Shown: positions 1 through 5,356, counted from the stretch's first letter. The stretch is 8,344 nt of DNA from an uncultured Ilumatobacter sp. (GCA_938049325.1 CALICC010000040.1:1-8344); one strand, 5' to 3'. The notes: a model not told the origin generated them from the letters alone. A program made the numbers and translations.

Positions 1-1
1 C

Positions 2-94
2 TCCGACGAGATGCCGACACCCGCCGAAATCGATCACCTGCTCGCCACCGGCCTGGTTCCTGAGCGGGTCGTCCCCGAACGAGTCGTCTCATGA
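2..94 (+). CDS. C-terminal end of a + strand gene (5' end outside window)
   Basis: One frame is open from the left edge to a TGA at 92-94 and encodes 30 residues. They begin SDEMPTPAEIDHLL and end in a duplicated PERVVPERVVS. The composition is balanced, unlike the arginine-rich shadow frames nearby, and the first part looks like an ordinary amphipathic helix. The gene would converge on sucD and end 16 bases before the large palindrome at 110-156, which suits a real gene end. No family can be recognised from so short a tail. The upstream part is missing, so length and start are unknown. Confidence 0.55.
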   Translation, partial: SDEMPTPAEIDHLLATGLVPERVVPERVVS

Positions 95-109
95 CCCGAT
101 CCCTGTTCG

Positions 110-156
110 AACGCGTGAGGATTCTGCGTCGCAGCGACGCAGAATCCTCACGCGTT
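110..156. terminator. Perfect 47-base palindrome, probable bidirectional terminator
   Basis: Bases 110-132 and 134-156 are exact reverse complements (23 base pairs) around a single central A at 133. The arm core is GAGGATTCTGCGTCGC. The transcript of either strand would fold into a very stable hairpin with a minimal loop. It lies between two convergent genes, the + gene ending at 94 and sucD ending at 206, where one hairpin can stop both transcripts. Neither side has a run of U, so it is not a textbook intrinsic terminator. Such U-less hairpins are common in actinobacteria. It could also be a copy of a dispersed palindromic repeat. Confidence 0.65.
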
Positions 157-167
157 GCGAAGGTTCA

Positions 168-202
168 GGGGCGATGTTGGGGTGGTGTGGGGTGTCGTGG
201 GG
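168..202 (+). other. G-quadruplex candidate immediately 3' of sucD
   Basis: The + strand holds four GGGG tracts at 168-171, 179-182, 189-192 and 199-202, with loops of 7, 6 and 6 bases. This fits the strict G(3+)N(1-7) quadruplex pattern. The last three tracts repeat with a 10-base period (GGGGTGGTGT, GGGGTGTCGT, GGGGTGATCA). The G-rich strand is the template strand for sucD transcription. The motif ends three bases beyond the sucD stop codon and lies between it and the palindrome. A role in pausing or ending sucCD transcription is inference. Confidence 0.6.
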
Positions 203-205
203 TGA

Positions 206-1102
206 TCAGAGAGCCGCGACGATTTCGGCCATCAGCTCGCCGGCCTCGGTCGGGTTGAGGCCGACCCTCACGCCCGCCGCTGCGAGTGCATCCATCTTGC
301 CCTGCGCCGTGCCCTTGCCACCCGAGACGATCGCGCCTGCGTGGCCCATCTTCTTGCCGGCCGGTGCCGTGACGCCCGCGATGTAGGTGCTCATCGGCTT
401 GGTGACGTTGGCCTGGATGAAGTCGGCGGCTTCCTCTTCAGCCGAGCCACCGATTTCGCCGAGCATCATGATTGCGTGCGTCTCGGGATCGTTCTGGAAC
501 TCCGACAAGCAGTCGATGAAGTTCGTGCCGGGGACAGGGTCGCCGCCGATGCCGACGCAGGTCGACACGCCGATGCCACGCTGCTTGAGCTCGTAGAGCG
601 CCTGGTACGTGAGCGTGCCGGAGCGGCTCACGATGCCGACGTTCGGACCGTCAGCGGACGGCAACTCGGCGATCTCACCGGCGGTGATACCGATGTTGCA
701 CTTGCCGGGGCTGATGATGCCGGGGCAGTTCGGTCCGAGCAGGCGCGTGTTCGGGAATTCACGAACGAGACGGTTGAACGTCGTTGCCTCGTCTTGTGCC
801 GGGATGCCCTCGGTGATGCACACGACGAAACCGATGCCGGCCTCGGCCGCTTCGAGAATGGCGCCCGACGCGAACTTCGGCGGGACGGCGGCGAACGACG
901 CGTTGGCTCCGGTTGCCTCGACCGCCTCGGCGACCGAGTTGAAGATCGGAATGCCATCGACGTCCTGGCCGCCCTTGCCGGGCGTGACGCCGCCGACAAC
1001 TTGGGTGCCATAGTCGCGGTTGCGGAGGCCGTGGTACTTGCCCTGGCCGCCGGTGAGGCCCTGTACGAGGACCTTGGTGTTCTCGTCAACGAAAATTGCC
1101 AT
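206..1102 (-). CDS. sucD: Succinyl-CoA synthetase (succinate-CoA ligase) alpha subunit
   Basis: SucD forms, with SucC, the TCA-cycle enzyme that converts succinyl-CoA, ADP or GDP and phosphate to succinate, nucleoside triphosphate and CoA. The 298-residue protein has the family length. The N-terminal Rossmann-like CoA-binding domain starts with TKVLVQGLTGGQG (9-21) and contains VGGVTPGKGG (36-45). The ligase domain shows GPNCPGIISPG (123-133), VGIVSRSGTLTYQ (155-167), IGGDPVPG (185-192) and GEIGGSAEEEAA (215-226). The phosphorylated catalytic histidine is His254 in KMGHAGAIVSGGKG. The start is ATG, 23 bases after the sucC stop, so the two genes are co-transcribed and the subunits can be made together. 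The motifs look intact. Nucleotide preference cannot be read from the sequence. Confidence 0.97.
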   Translation of the reverse strand: MAIFVDENTKVLVQGLTGGQGKYHGLRNRDYGTQVVGGVTPGKGGQDVDGIPIFNSVAEAVEATGANASFAAVPPKFASGAILEAAEAGIGFVVCITEGIPAQDEATTFNRLVREFPNTRLLGPNCPGIISPGKCNIGITAGEIAELPSADGPNVGIVSRSGTLTYQALYELKQRGIGVSTCVGIGGDPVPGTNFIDCLSEFQNDPETHAIMMLGEIGGSAEEEAADFIQANVTKPMSTYIAGVTAPAGKKMGHAGAIVSGGKGTAQGKMDALAAAGVRVGLNPTEAGELMAEIVAAL

Positions 1103-1108
1103 GATTCA

Positions 1109-1120
1109 GATGCTGCTTTC
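1109..1120 (-). promoter_or_regulatory. Ribosome-binding region of sucD
   Basis: The minus strand reads GAAAGCAGCATC, ending six bases before the sucD ATG. It resembles the complement of the usual bacterial 16S 3' tail (AGAAAGGAGGTGATC), but the central GGAGG is replaced by GCAG. The sucC leader carries nearly the same sequence. This region explains initiation at ATG 1102, although the core Shine-Dalgarno match is weak. Confidence 0.45.
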
Positions 1121-1125
1121 GGTTC

Positions 1126-2274
1126 TCAGGAGCTTGCGAGCGAGACGGCCGCACGTGCAGCGTCGAGCATGGTCGGCTCCGAGCGGAGCTTGTCTTGCGG
1201 GATACCGGCGTCGAGCAGGATCTGACGCCCTTCTTCTGCGTTGGTGCCGTCGAGGCGAATCACGATCGGTGCGTTCAAGTCGACGCGGCTCATGGCCTCG
1301 ACGATGCCCTTGGCAACTTCTTCGCCACGAGTGATGCCACCGAAGATGTTGATGAAGATCGACTTGACCTTCTCGTCGGAGTTGATCACTTCGAGCGCAC
1401 CGGCCATCACGTCGGCGTTTGCGCCGCCGCCGATGTCGAGGAAGTTGGCGGCCGATCCACCGACCTGGTTGACGACATCGAGTGTCGACATCGCCAAGCC
1501 AGCGCCGTTGGCGATGATGCCGACGGTGCCGTCGAGGCCGATGTACTGGAGGTCCTTCTCGGCAGCCATCTTCTCGCGGTCGTCCATGACGGCGAGACCC
1601 TTGAAGTCTTCCCACTCGGGGTGACGGAACTCGGCGTTGCCGTCGAGCGTGACCTTGGCGTCGAGGGCGTGAACTTCGCCGGTCGGCTTGAGGATCAACG
1701 GGTTGATCTCTGCGAGGTCACAGTCGCCCTCGGTGTAGCAGCGGTACAACTTGACGATGATGTCGGTGGCACCATCGACGGCCGCCTCTGGCAGATTCGC
1801 CGCCAGCACGGCCTCGCGTGCGGCATCGGCGGACAGCCCATCGACCGGGTCGATGTGGCGCTTGACGATCGCGTCGGGGTTCTCCTCGGCGACCACTTCG
1901 ATCTCGACGCCGCCCTCGCGAGACAGCATCATCAGGTGCTTCTTCTCGGCGCGGTCGAGCGTGAAGGAGACGTAGTACTCCTCCTCGATGTCGGAAGCCT
2001 GCTCGACCCAGACGCGCTTGACGACGTGGCCCTTGATGTCCATACCCAAGATGTTGCCGGCGTGCTCGCGCACTTCGGCTTCGTTGTCGGCGAGCTTGAT
2101 GCCACCCGCCTTGCCGCGGCCGCCGACCTGCACCTGCGCTTTGACGACCACCGGGTAGCCAGCGTTGTTGGCCTCGGTCACCGCTTCGTCAACGGTGTCG
2201 GCCGGGCCACCCTTGCTCACCGGAATGTCGTAGCGGGCGAAGTATTGCTTGCCCTGGTATTCGAAGAGATCCAC
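1126..2274 (-). CDS. sucC: Succinyl-CoA synthetase (ADP/GDP-forming) beta subunit
   Basis: SucC carries the nucleotide-binding ATP-grasp domain and the succinate site of succinyl-CoA synthetase. The 382 residues match the family, where E. coli SucC has 388. The N terminus MDLFEYQGKQYFARYDIPVS is typical. The ATP-grasp part contains VVKAQVQVGGRGKAGG and the metal-binding EINPLIL stretch. The C-terminal ligase domain shows GNAEFRHPEWED, NGAGLAMSTLDVV, the glycine-rich FLDIGGGA loop, and FINIFGGITR. Translation starts at GTG 2274. The ATG at 2339 is out of frame, and an extended Shine-Dalgarno-like sequence supports the GTG. It sits 74 bases downstream of the cobalamin-subunit gene and 23 bases before sucD. 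I see no convincing promoter in the 74-base gap, so read-through from the upstream gene is plausible. Confidence 0.97.
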   Translation of the reverse strand: MDLFEYQGKQYFARYDIPVSKGGPADTVDEAVTEANNAGYPVVVKAQVQVGGRGKAGGIKLADNEAEVREHAGNILGMDIKGHVVKRVWVEQASDIEEEYYVSFTLDRAEKKHLMMLSREGGVEIEVVAEENPDAIVKRHIDPVDGLSADAAREAVLAANLPEAAVDGATDIIVKLYRCYTEGDCDLAEINPLILKPTGEVHALDAKVTLDGNAEFRHPEWEDFKGLAVMDDREKMAAEKDLQYIGLDGTVGIIANGAGLAMSTLDVVNQVGGSAANFLDIGGGANADVMAGALEVINSDEKVKSIFINIFGGITRGEEVAKGIVEAMSRVDLNAPIVIRLDGTNAEEGRQILLDAGIPQDKLRSEPTMLDAARAAVSLASS

Positions 2275-2278
2275 GTCA

Positions 2279-2292
2279 GATCACTGCTTTCT
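2279..2292 (-). promoter_or_regulatory. Extended Shine-Dalgarno-like sequence of sucC
   Basis: The minus strand reads AGAAAGCAGTGATC, four bases before the GTG start. It follows the complement of the 16S 3' tail (AGAAAGGAGGTGATC) over nearly its whole length, with C for G at one position and one G missing. This long imperfect pairing supports the GTG at 2274 as the start and closely matches the sucD leader. Confidence 0.5.
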
Positions 2293-2348
2293 CTGGTTGG
2301 GTCGATTTGTCGGGGGGTTACGTCGGTGCGGGACACCATGCGGAACGG

Positions 2349-2756
2349 TCATGCAGATTCGCGCTCGTCGAGCGCCTGTTCGAGCCACTCGCCAATCGCT
2401 CGAAGAGAGGAGCCAGGTCCGAAGATCTCGGCAACGCCTTGGTCCTTCAGCACGGTGATGTCGCCATCGGGAATCACACCGCCGCCGAAGATCATCACAT
2501 CGTCACAGTCGCGTTGCTTGAGTTCTTCCATGACGCGCGGGAACAAGGTCAAGTGCGCTCCCGACAGCAAAGAGAGGCCCACGCCGTCCGCGTCTTCTTG
2601 CAGGACGGTCTCGGCGATCTGCTCCGGTGTTTGATGCAACCCCGTGTAGATGACCTCGAATCCATGATCACGAAGGGCTCTTGTGATGGTCTTGGCACCA
2701 CGGTCATGACCATCAAGGCCGGGTTTCGCAACGACGATTCGATACGGGCGTTCCAC
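2349..2756 (-). CDS. Stand-alone cobalamin-binding subunit of an acyl-CoA mutase (IcmB/McmB-like)
   Basis: This 135-residue protein is a single B12-binding domain. It shows DGHDRGA (15-21) with His17 as the expected lower axial cobalt ligand, SLLSGAH (62-68), and the nucleotide-loop glycines GGGVIPDGD (91-99). The opening IVVAKPGLDGHDRGAK and YTGLHQTPEQI are typical of the small subunit of isobutyryl-CoA mutase and of the C-terminal domain of methylmalonyl-CoA mutase. Such subunits need a separate TIM-barrel catalytic subunit, which is not in this window. If the partner makes succinyl-CoA from methylmalonyl-CoA, its product is the substrate of the downstream sucCD enzyme. Isobutyryl-CoA or 2-hydroxyisobutyryl-CoA mutase are alternatives. 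The start is GTG 2756, with no strong Shine-Dalgarno. The gene is divergent from the next gene and lies 74 bases upstream of sucC. Confidence 0.9.
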   Translation of the reverse strand: MERPYRIVVAKPGLDGHDRGAKTITRALRDHGFEVIYTGLHQTPEQIAETVLQEDADGVGLSLLSGAHLTLFPRVMEELKQRDCDDVMIFGGGVIPDGDITVLKDQGVAEIFGPGSSLRAIGEWLEQALDERESA

Positions 2757-2765
2757 GAATCACAG

Positions 2766-2795
2766 ACCTTACGCAGTGCCTGCCGACATGCCCAA
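2766..2795 (-). promoter_or_regulatory. Weak candidate promoter for the cobalamin subunit-sucCD block
   Basis: On the minus strand, TAAGGT (2771-2766) fits the actinobacterial -10 pattern TANNNT. TTGGGC (2795-2790) is a poor -35 with an 18-base spacer. Transcription would begin about two or three bases before the GTG at 2756, giving an almost leaderless mRNA. It overlaps the first codons of the divergent gene if that gene starts at 2776 or 2788. The -35 match is weak, so this is tentative. Confidence 0.25.
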
Positions 2796-3411
2796 CCTGA
2801 CCGCCTGCATCGTCTGCGGAGTTCGCGGGCTCGGGCGCACCGCGAACGGACTTGTGTGGGAACCCGAACCACGCTTGCCAGACTGGGAGCCGATGATCAA
2901 GGTCCCCGAACTGCGCTCTCCGTTCGCACGAGCGGTCGCACCAGTGCTCGGCGGCATCGCGTTCTTCGTGGTGCTCGGTCTCGTCACGTGGGGCATCGCG
3001 GCGTATCTGTCGAGCGGCGACACGCGCACCACCGAAAATCTCGCACCGCCGTCACTCCCGCTCGGGTCGGCGTCCGCTCGCGCCAACGATGTGAAAGAGG
3101 ACGGCCCTCTGCTGTTCAGCGAACTCAGCACGATCACTGGCGCACGTTCGCTGGTGCTCGATCACGTGGGTGACGACGCTGCAAGCGGCTGGCGGCTGTA
3201 CTACGCCTTCCCTCCGGGCCGCCCTGACTGCCCGGTCGAACAGGTTCGCGGGACGTCAACCTTCATCGACTGCGATGGGAACGAGCTCGACGTAACGGAG
3301 CTCTCGCCGCCGACCGACAACGTGCGTCCGATCGTCGAAGACGAACGACTGCTCTCGCTGGACCTCCGGGCGTTCTCAGAAACCTCTGAGCCACCCACGA
3401 CCGACAGCTGA
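2776..3411 (+). CDS. Membrane-anchored protein with a degenerate Rieske-like domain
   Basis: This 211-residue protein of unknown function has a cytoplasmic lead, one strong transmembrane segment (about 54-78, VAPVLGGIAFFVVLGLVTW) and a polar C-terminal domain. That domain runs from DGPLLFSELSTITG (109-122) through GWRLYYAFPP to DCPVEQ (151-156), FIDCDGNELDV (163-173) and SPPTDNVRPIV. The order and spacing recall a membrane-anchored Rieske subunit, but the CxH and CPCH cluster ligands are reduced to Cys152 and Cys166 with no histidines. Iron-sulfur binding is therefore unlikely. The start is uncertain: GTG 2776 is the longest, ATG 2788 is close, and ATG 2893 (residue 40) has GGGAG just upstream and would leave room for divergent promoters. 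The codon-position GC pattern suggests that the part before residue 40 may also be coding. The gene is divergent from the cobalamin subunit and convergent with the flavodoxin gene. Confidence 0.75.
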   Translation: MPADMPNLTACIVCGVRGLGRTANGLVWEPEPRLPDWEPMIKVPELRSPFARAVAPVLGGIAFFVVLGLVTWGIAAYLSSGDTRTTENLAPPSLPLGSASARANDVKEDGPLLFSELSTITGARSLVLDHVGDDAASGWRLYYAFPPGRPDCPVEQVRGTSTFIDCDGNELDVTELSPPTDNVRPIVEDERLLSLDLRAFSETSEPPTTDS

Positions 3412-3415
3412 AGCC

Positions 3416-3440
3416 CGCGACGAACGTTCATTCGGTCGCG
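3416..3440. terminator. Hairpin in the convergent gap, possible terminator
   Basis: CGCGA (3416-3420) pairs with TCGCG (3436-3440), and CGAA (3421-3424) pairs with TTCG (3431-3434). This leaves a six-base loop and one bulged G at 3435: nine base pairs in all. It begins four bases after the stop of the upstream + gene and faces the convergent flavodoxin gene, so it could act in both directions. There is no U tract. It abuts a dispersed-repeat core. Confidence 0.45.
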
Positions 3441-3466
3441 ACGGTGCCGGAACCGAAAGGACCCGG
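3425..3466. repeat. Dispersed intergenic repeat, copy C (core 3443-3464)
   Basis: The + strand core at 3443-3464 reads GGTGCCGGAACC, then GA, then AAGGACCC. It matches the cores at 5318-5339 and 5370-5391 in 20 of 22 positions. CGTTCA lies upstream of the core here (3425) and in copy A (5297), at slightly different distances. As in copy B beside pcrA, it sits 3' of a minus-strand gene, here flavodoxin, with the GGACCC end nearer the stop codon. Confidence 0.65.
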
Positions 3467-3488
3467 ACACGAGTACGGACGGAGCGAG

Positions 3489-3923
3489 TCAGGCGGATGC
3501 GGTGTCGAGTGCCTCGACGAGGCGGCTCGCGAACTGCTCGGAGTGTTCGTCGAGTTTGCTGCGACTGATCGCCAGGCCGCCGATCACATAGGCACCGGTT
3601 TCGCCCACGGCGCTCGTGAGCTTGTCGAGCGACGATCCCGGATGCAGCGCAAACGTGCAGAAGGCGGCCGCCTTTTTGCCCCGCATGGCCGGCAGGTTGG
3701 CAATGCCGTTGACCGCCCAGGGCGCCTGACCAAAGACAAACGCTCCATGCACCCAGGTGCCGACCAGCACCACGTCGGCCTCTTGGATCGACACCAGGTC
3801 GGGTTGCTTCACCTTGGACAACCCCGTGATCGTCCAGCGCTCTTGCGCCAGGAGGTCGGCCGTCTTCTCCGCCGCCGTCCACGTATTGCCTGTCAAGCTC
3901 TCAACCAGAATTGCTGCCTTCAC
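3489..3923 (-). CDS. Flavodoxin-like protein
   Basis: This 144-residue protein has the flavodoxin fold pattern. It opens with a beta strand, MKAAILVES, and the FMN-phosphate loop SLTGNT (9-14). Next come strand VVLVGTW (51-57) and the loop VHGAFVFGQAP (58-68), which would face the isoalloxazine ring. KKAAAFCTFALHPGSS (83-98) supplies the second ring-side loop. It is expected to bind FMN and act in the cytoplasm as an electron carrier or small flavoprotein; the partner is unknown. The length is that of short-chain flavodoxins. The start is GTG 3923, 19 bases after the stop of the small membrane protein gene, with no clear Shine-Dalgarno. It is the last gene of the ATPase operon and is followed by repeat copy C. 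Protoporphyrinogen-oxidase-type flavodoxins are another possibility. Confidence 0.85.
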   Translation of the reverse strand: MKAAILVESLTGNTWTAAEKTADLLAQERWTITGLSKVKQPDLVSIQEADVVLVGTWVHGAFVFGQAPWAVNGIANLPAMRGKKAAAFCTFALHPGSSLDKLTSAVGETGAYVIGGLAISRSKLDEHSEQFASRLVEALDTASA

Positions 3924-3942
3924 GCCCGACAGTCTGCCACGG

Positions 3943-4137
3943 TCAACCGTTCGGCGGACGATCCATCGAACGCTTCACCGTCCACCACTGGTATCCGTTC
4001 TTACCGCTGAGGAAGGCGAACACGACCGCAGGAAACCAGAGCTGTCGGACCAGGCACAGGATCAGCAGCGGGATGCAGATCGCGATGATCACGACGTTGA
4101 CGGTGAGGATCTTCTCGGAGGTGGTGCGCGCAGCCAT
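3943..4137 (-). CDS. Small membrane protein, 64 residues
   Basis: From ATG 4137 this encodes 64 residues. There is a short polar start (MAARTTSEK), a clear hydrophobic segment at about 11-30 (LTVNVVIIAICIPLLILCLV), and a second, shorter aromatic-rich segment at about 33-44 (LWFPAVVFAFLS). A basic tail with KNGYQWWTVKR follows. One or two membrane passes are likely, and no family is recognised. The in-frame ATG at 4167 would add ten residues and overlap the ATPase gene by 25 bases. I prefer 4137 because it lies five bases after the ATPase stop, an arrangement that suits translational coupling. The gene sits between the ATPase and flavodoxin genes, and co-expression is likely. Confidence 0.7.
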   Translation of the reverse strand: MAARTTSEKILTVNVVIIAICIPLLILCLVRQLWFPAVVFAFLSGKNGYQWWTVKRSMDRPPNG

Positions 4138-4142
4138 GTCGT

Positions 4143-5228
4143 TCAGCCGAAGGTCCGGCGCACCCATTCGGCCAGCACGGGGTCGATGATCGTCAGGTCG
4201 TTCCCGGAGCGCTGCAATTGGCCTCGATCGAGCAACGTCGCGCGTGCGTGTTGCGCCTTGCCGTTCGACTGACCGAGCGACTTCGCCAGCGGACCAAAGA
4301 TGCTGTCACCGTGAGCCGCGGCGCGAAGCACCAATTGCTCGCCAGTGGACATCGACGAGAACAATCGTTCCATCCCGGCCGACCCAGCAGCCAGCACGCC
4401 GTCGATGCCTCGAACCACGTGATCCACGCTCGCTTCGCCCCCTGGCTCGACTTGGCGCCAAACGGCGTCTGCCAATTCCATCATCCGATGAGGGTGCCCT
4501 TGCGTGAACGTCCAGATGTGACCGGCGATTGCGCCAGCGCGACGACCCGTGTCGTCGAATCCGTCCCGGACGATCCGCTCGACTGCTTCGATCGACAACG
4601 GCGGAGCGTCGATCAGATCGGCTTGACCGTAGAACGGCTCGGCACGGTCCGTGAACAACATCTGCATCGTCGATGGCTCCGACCCGGCGAAGAGCAATCC
4701 GATCTCTTGGAAGTGATGCTGCAGCGCCGTGCGCATGAGCGCAGCGGCACCGTCGACACCAACGATGCCCGAGAACTCGTCGACGATGAGGACGATCGGC
4801 TGCCTCGTCGACGCCTCGACCAACAGATCGAATTGCGCATGCACGGTCAACATTGCATCGGGGCGCTGAGCTGCCGGCTTGCGGAACTCGACACCGAGCA
4901 CGCCGAGGTGCAGGTGTAGACCGGCTGCGACTTCGGAAAAGACGCCCGCCGTTCGACCCGAGACCGCCGAGATCGCCCGGTCGAGACGGATCGCGAAGTC
5001 GGCCCACGACGTCAGCTCATAGAGGTCGAGCCAGATGGGAACCGCCGCGTCGCCGAGTCGCTGAGCAACGGAGCGCAAGGCCGTGGTCTTGCCAAAACGC
5101 CGCGGGCCCAACAGTGCGGTGACACGTCGTTCCGTCACGCGTTGGACGAGATCGTCGACCAACTCACGGTTCGCCGGAAGGAGGGATGGGTCGAGGGGAC
5201 CGTGGTGAGGGAACGGACTCATCTCCAT
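4143..5228 (-). CDS. AAA+ superfamily ATP-binding protein with C-terminal winged-helix-like region (COG1672/archaeal ATPase type)
   Basis: This 361-residue predicted ATPase has Walker A GPRRFGKTT (41-49), Walker B IVLIVDEFSG (145-154) and a sensor-1 strand LLFAGSEPSTM (178-188). Next is the family-typical stretch MLFTDRAEPFYGQADLIDAPPLS (190-212 region), which resembles archaeal-type ATPases of the STAND/COG1672 group. Residues from about 285 onward (MERLFSSMSTGEQLVLRAAA to LLDRGQLQRSGNDLTIIDPVLAEWVRR) look like a winged helix. They could bind DNA or lie against the ATPase core. Family members have been linked to regulation or defence, but this one has no known role. The start is ATG 5228; a second ATG lies two codons in. 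A TANNNT box six bases upstream suggests a leaderless mRNA. It is the first gene of the operon with the small membrane protein and flavodoxin. Confidence 0.85.
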   Translation of the reverse strand: MEMSPFPHHGPLDPSLLPANRELVDDLVQRVTERRVTALLGPRRFGKTTALRSVAQRLGDAAVPIWLDLYELTSWADFAIRLDRAISAVSGRTAGVFSEVAAGLHLHLGVLGVEFRKPAAQRPDAMLTVHAQFDLLVEASTRQPIVLIVDEFSGIVGVDGAAALMRTALQHHFQEIGLLFAGSEPSTMQMLFTDRAEPFYGQADLIDAPPLSIEAVERIVRDGFDDTGRRAGAIAGHIWTFTQGHPHRMMELADAVWRQVEPGGEASVDHVVRGIDGVLAAGSAGMERLFSSMSTGEQLVLRAAAHGDSIFGPLAKSLGQSNGKAQHARATLLDRGQLQRSGNDLTIIDPVLAEWVRRTFG

Positions 5229-5234
5229 GCCGAA

Positions 5235-5264
5235 ATACTATCCTTTGGTAACAACCGCTACCAA
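5235..5264 (-). promoter_or_regulatory. Candidate leaderless promoter of the ATPase operon
   Basis: On the minus strand, TTGGTA (5264-5259) as -35 and TAGTAT (5240-5235) as -10 are separated by 18 bases. Six bases (5234-5229) then lead straight to the A of the ATG at 5228. That spacing makes the start codon the likely first transcribed base, a common arrangement in actinobacteria. No Shine-Dalgarno precedes the ATG. Confidence 0.55.
5245..5264. promoter_or_regulatory. TTGGTA-N8-TACCAA palindrome, candidate operator
   Basis: Six-base perfect arms at 5245-5250 and 5259-5264 surround eight bases. One arm is the -35 hexamer of the candidate ATPase promoter, and the other ends four bases upstream of the -10 box. 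A dimeric repressor here would block RNA polymerase. The binder is unknown; the ATPase with its winged-helix-like end is a candidate by position only. Confidence 0.5.
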
Positions 5265-5296
5265 CGCATGGCAATCGAAACGGCGGGCGCGTGCCG

Positions 5297-5341
5297 CGTT
5301 CACTACTGGGTAGCGCGGGTGCCGGAACCAGAAGGACCCAG
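5297..5341. repeat. Dispersed intergenic repeat, copy A (core 5318-5339)
   Basis: Bases 5305-5341 are identical to 5357-5393 (37 bases, offset 52). The core GGTGCCGGAACC-AG-AAGGACCC is shared with copy C at 3443. Just before the core, CCGCG-TTCA-CTAC-TGG-GTAG-CGCGG (5294-5318) can fold into a nine-pair hairpin with a one-sided TTCA bulge. Confidence 0.75.
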
Positions 5342-5356
5342 GAACCAGAAGGACTC
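5341..5356. repeat. Partial repeat unit between copies A and B
   Basis: GGAACCAGAAGGACTC matches the end of the core (GGAACCAGAAGGACCC, 5324-5339) at 15 of 16 positions. It looks like a truncated unit left by tandem duplication or slippage. Confidence 0.7.

Noticed and set aside
91..274. A + strand frame starting at the ATG that overlaps the upstream stop (ATGA)
   Set aside because: The overlap looks like translational coupling, but the frame runs through the perfect palindrome and the GGGG motif into sucD antisense, is arginine-rich and has no motif.
2275..2348. Terminator or separate promoter between the cobalamin subunit and sucC
   Set aside because: Only a four-pair stem (GGTG/CACC) and no -10 or -35 boxes of note are visible, so neither can be supported.
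1195..2634. A 479-codon + strand open frame antisense to sucC and the cobalamin subunit
   Set aside because: It mirrors the well-supported minus-strand genes, is rich in V, D, G and R with no motifs, and runs across a gene boundary. Long antisense frames are expected in GC-rich coding DNA.
2776..3411. Functional Rieske iron-sulfur protein
   Set aside because: The order of elements is suggestive, but the histidine ligands and the second cysteine-histidine box are absent, so cluster binding is not supported.
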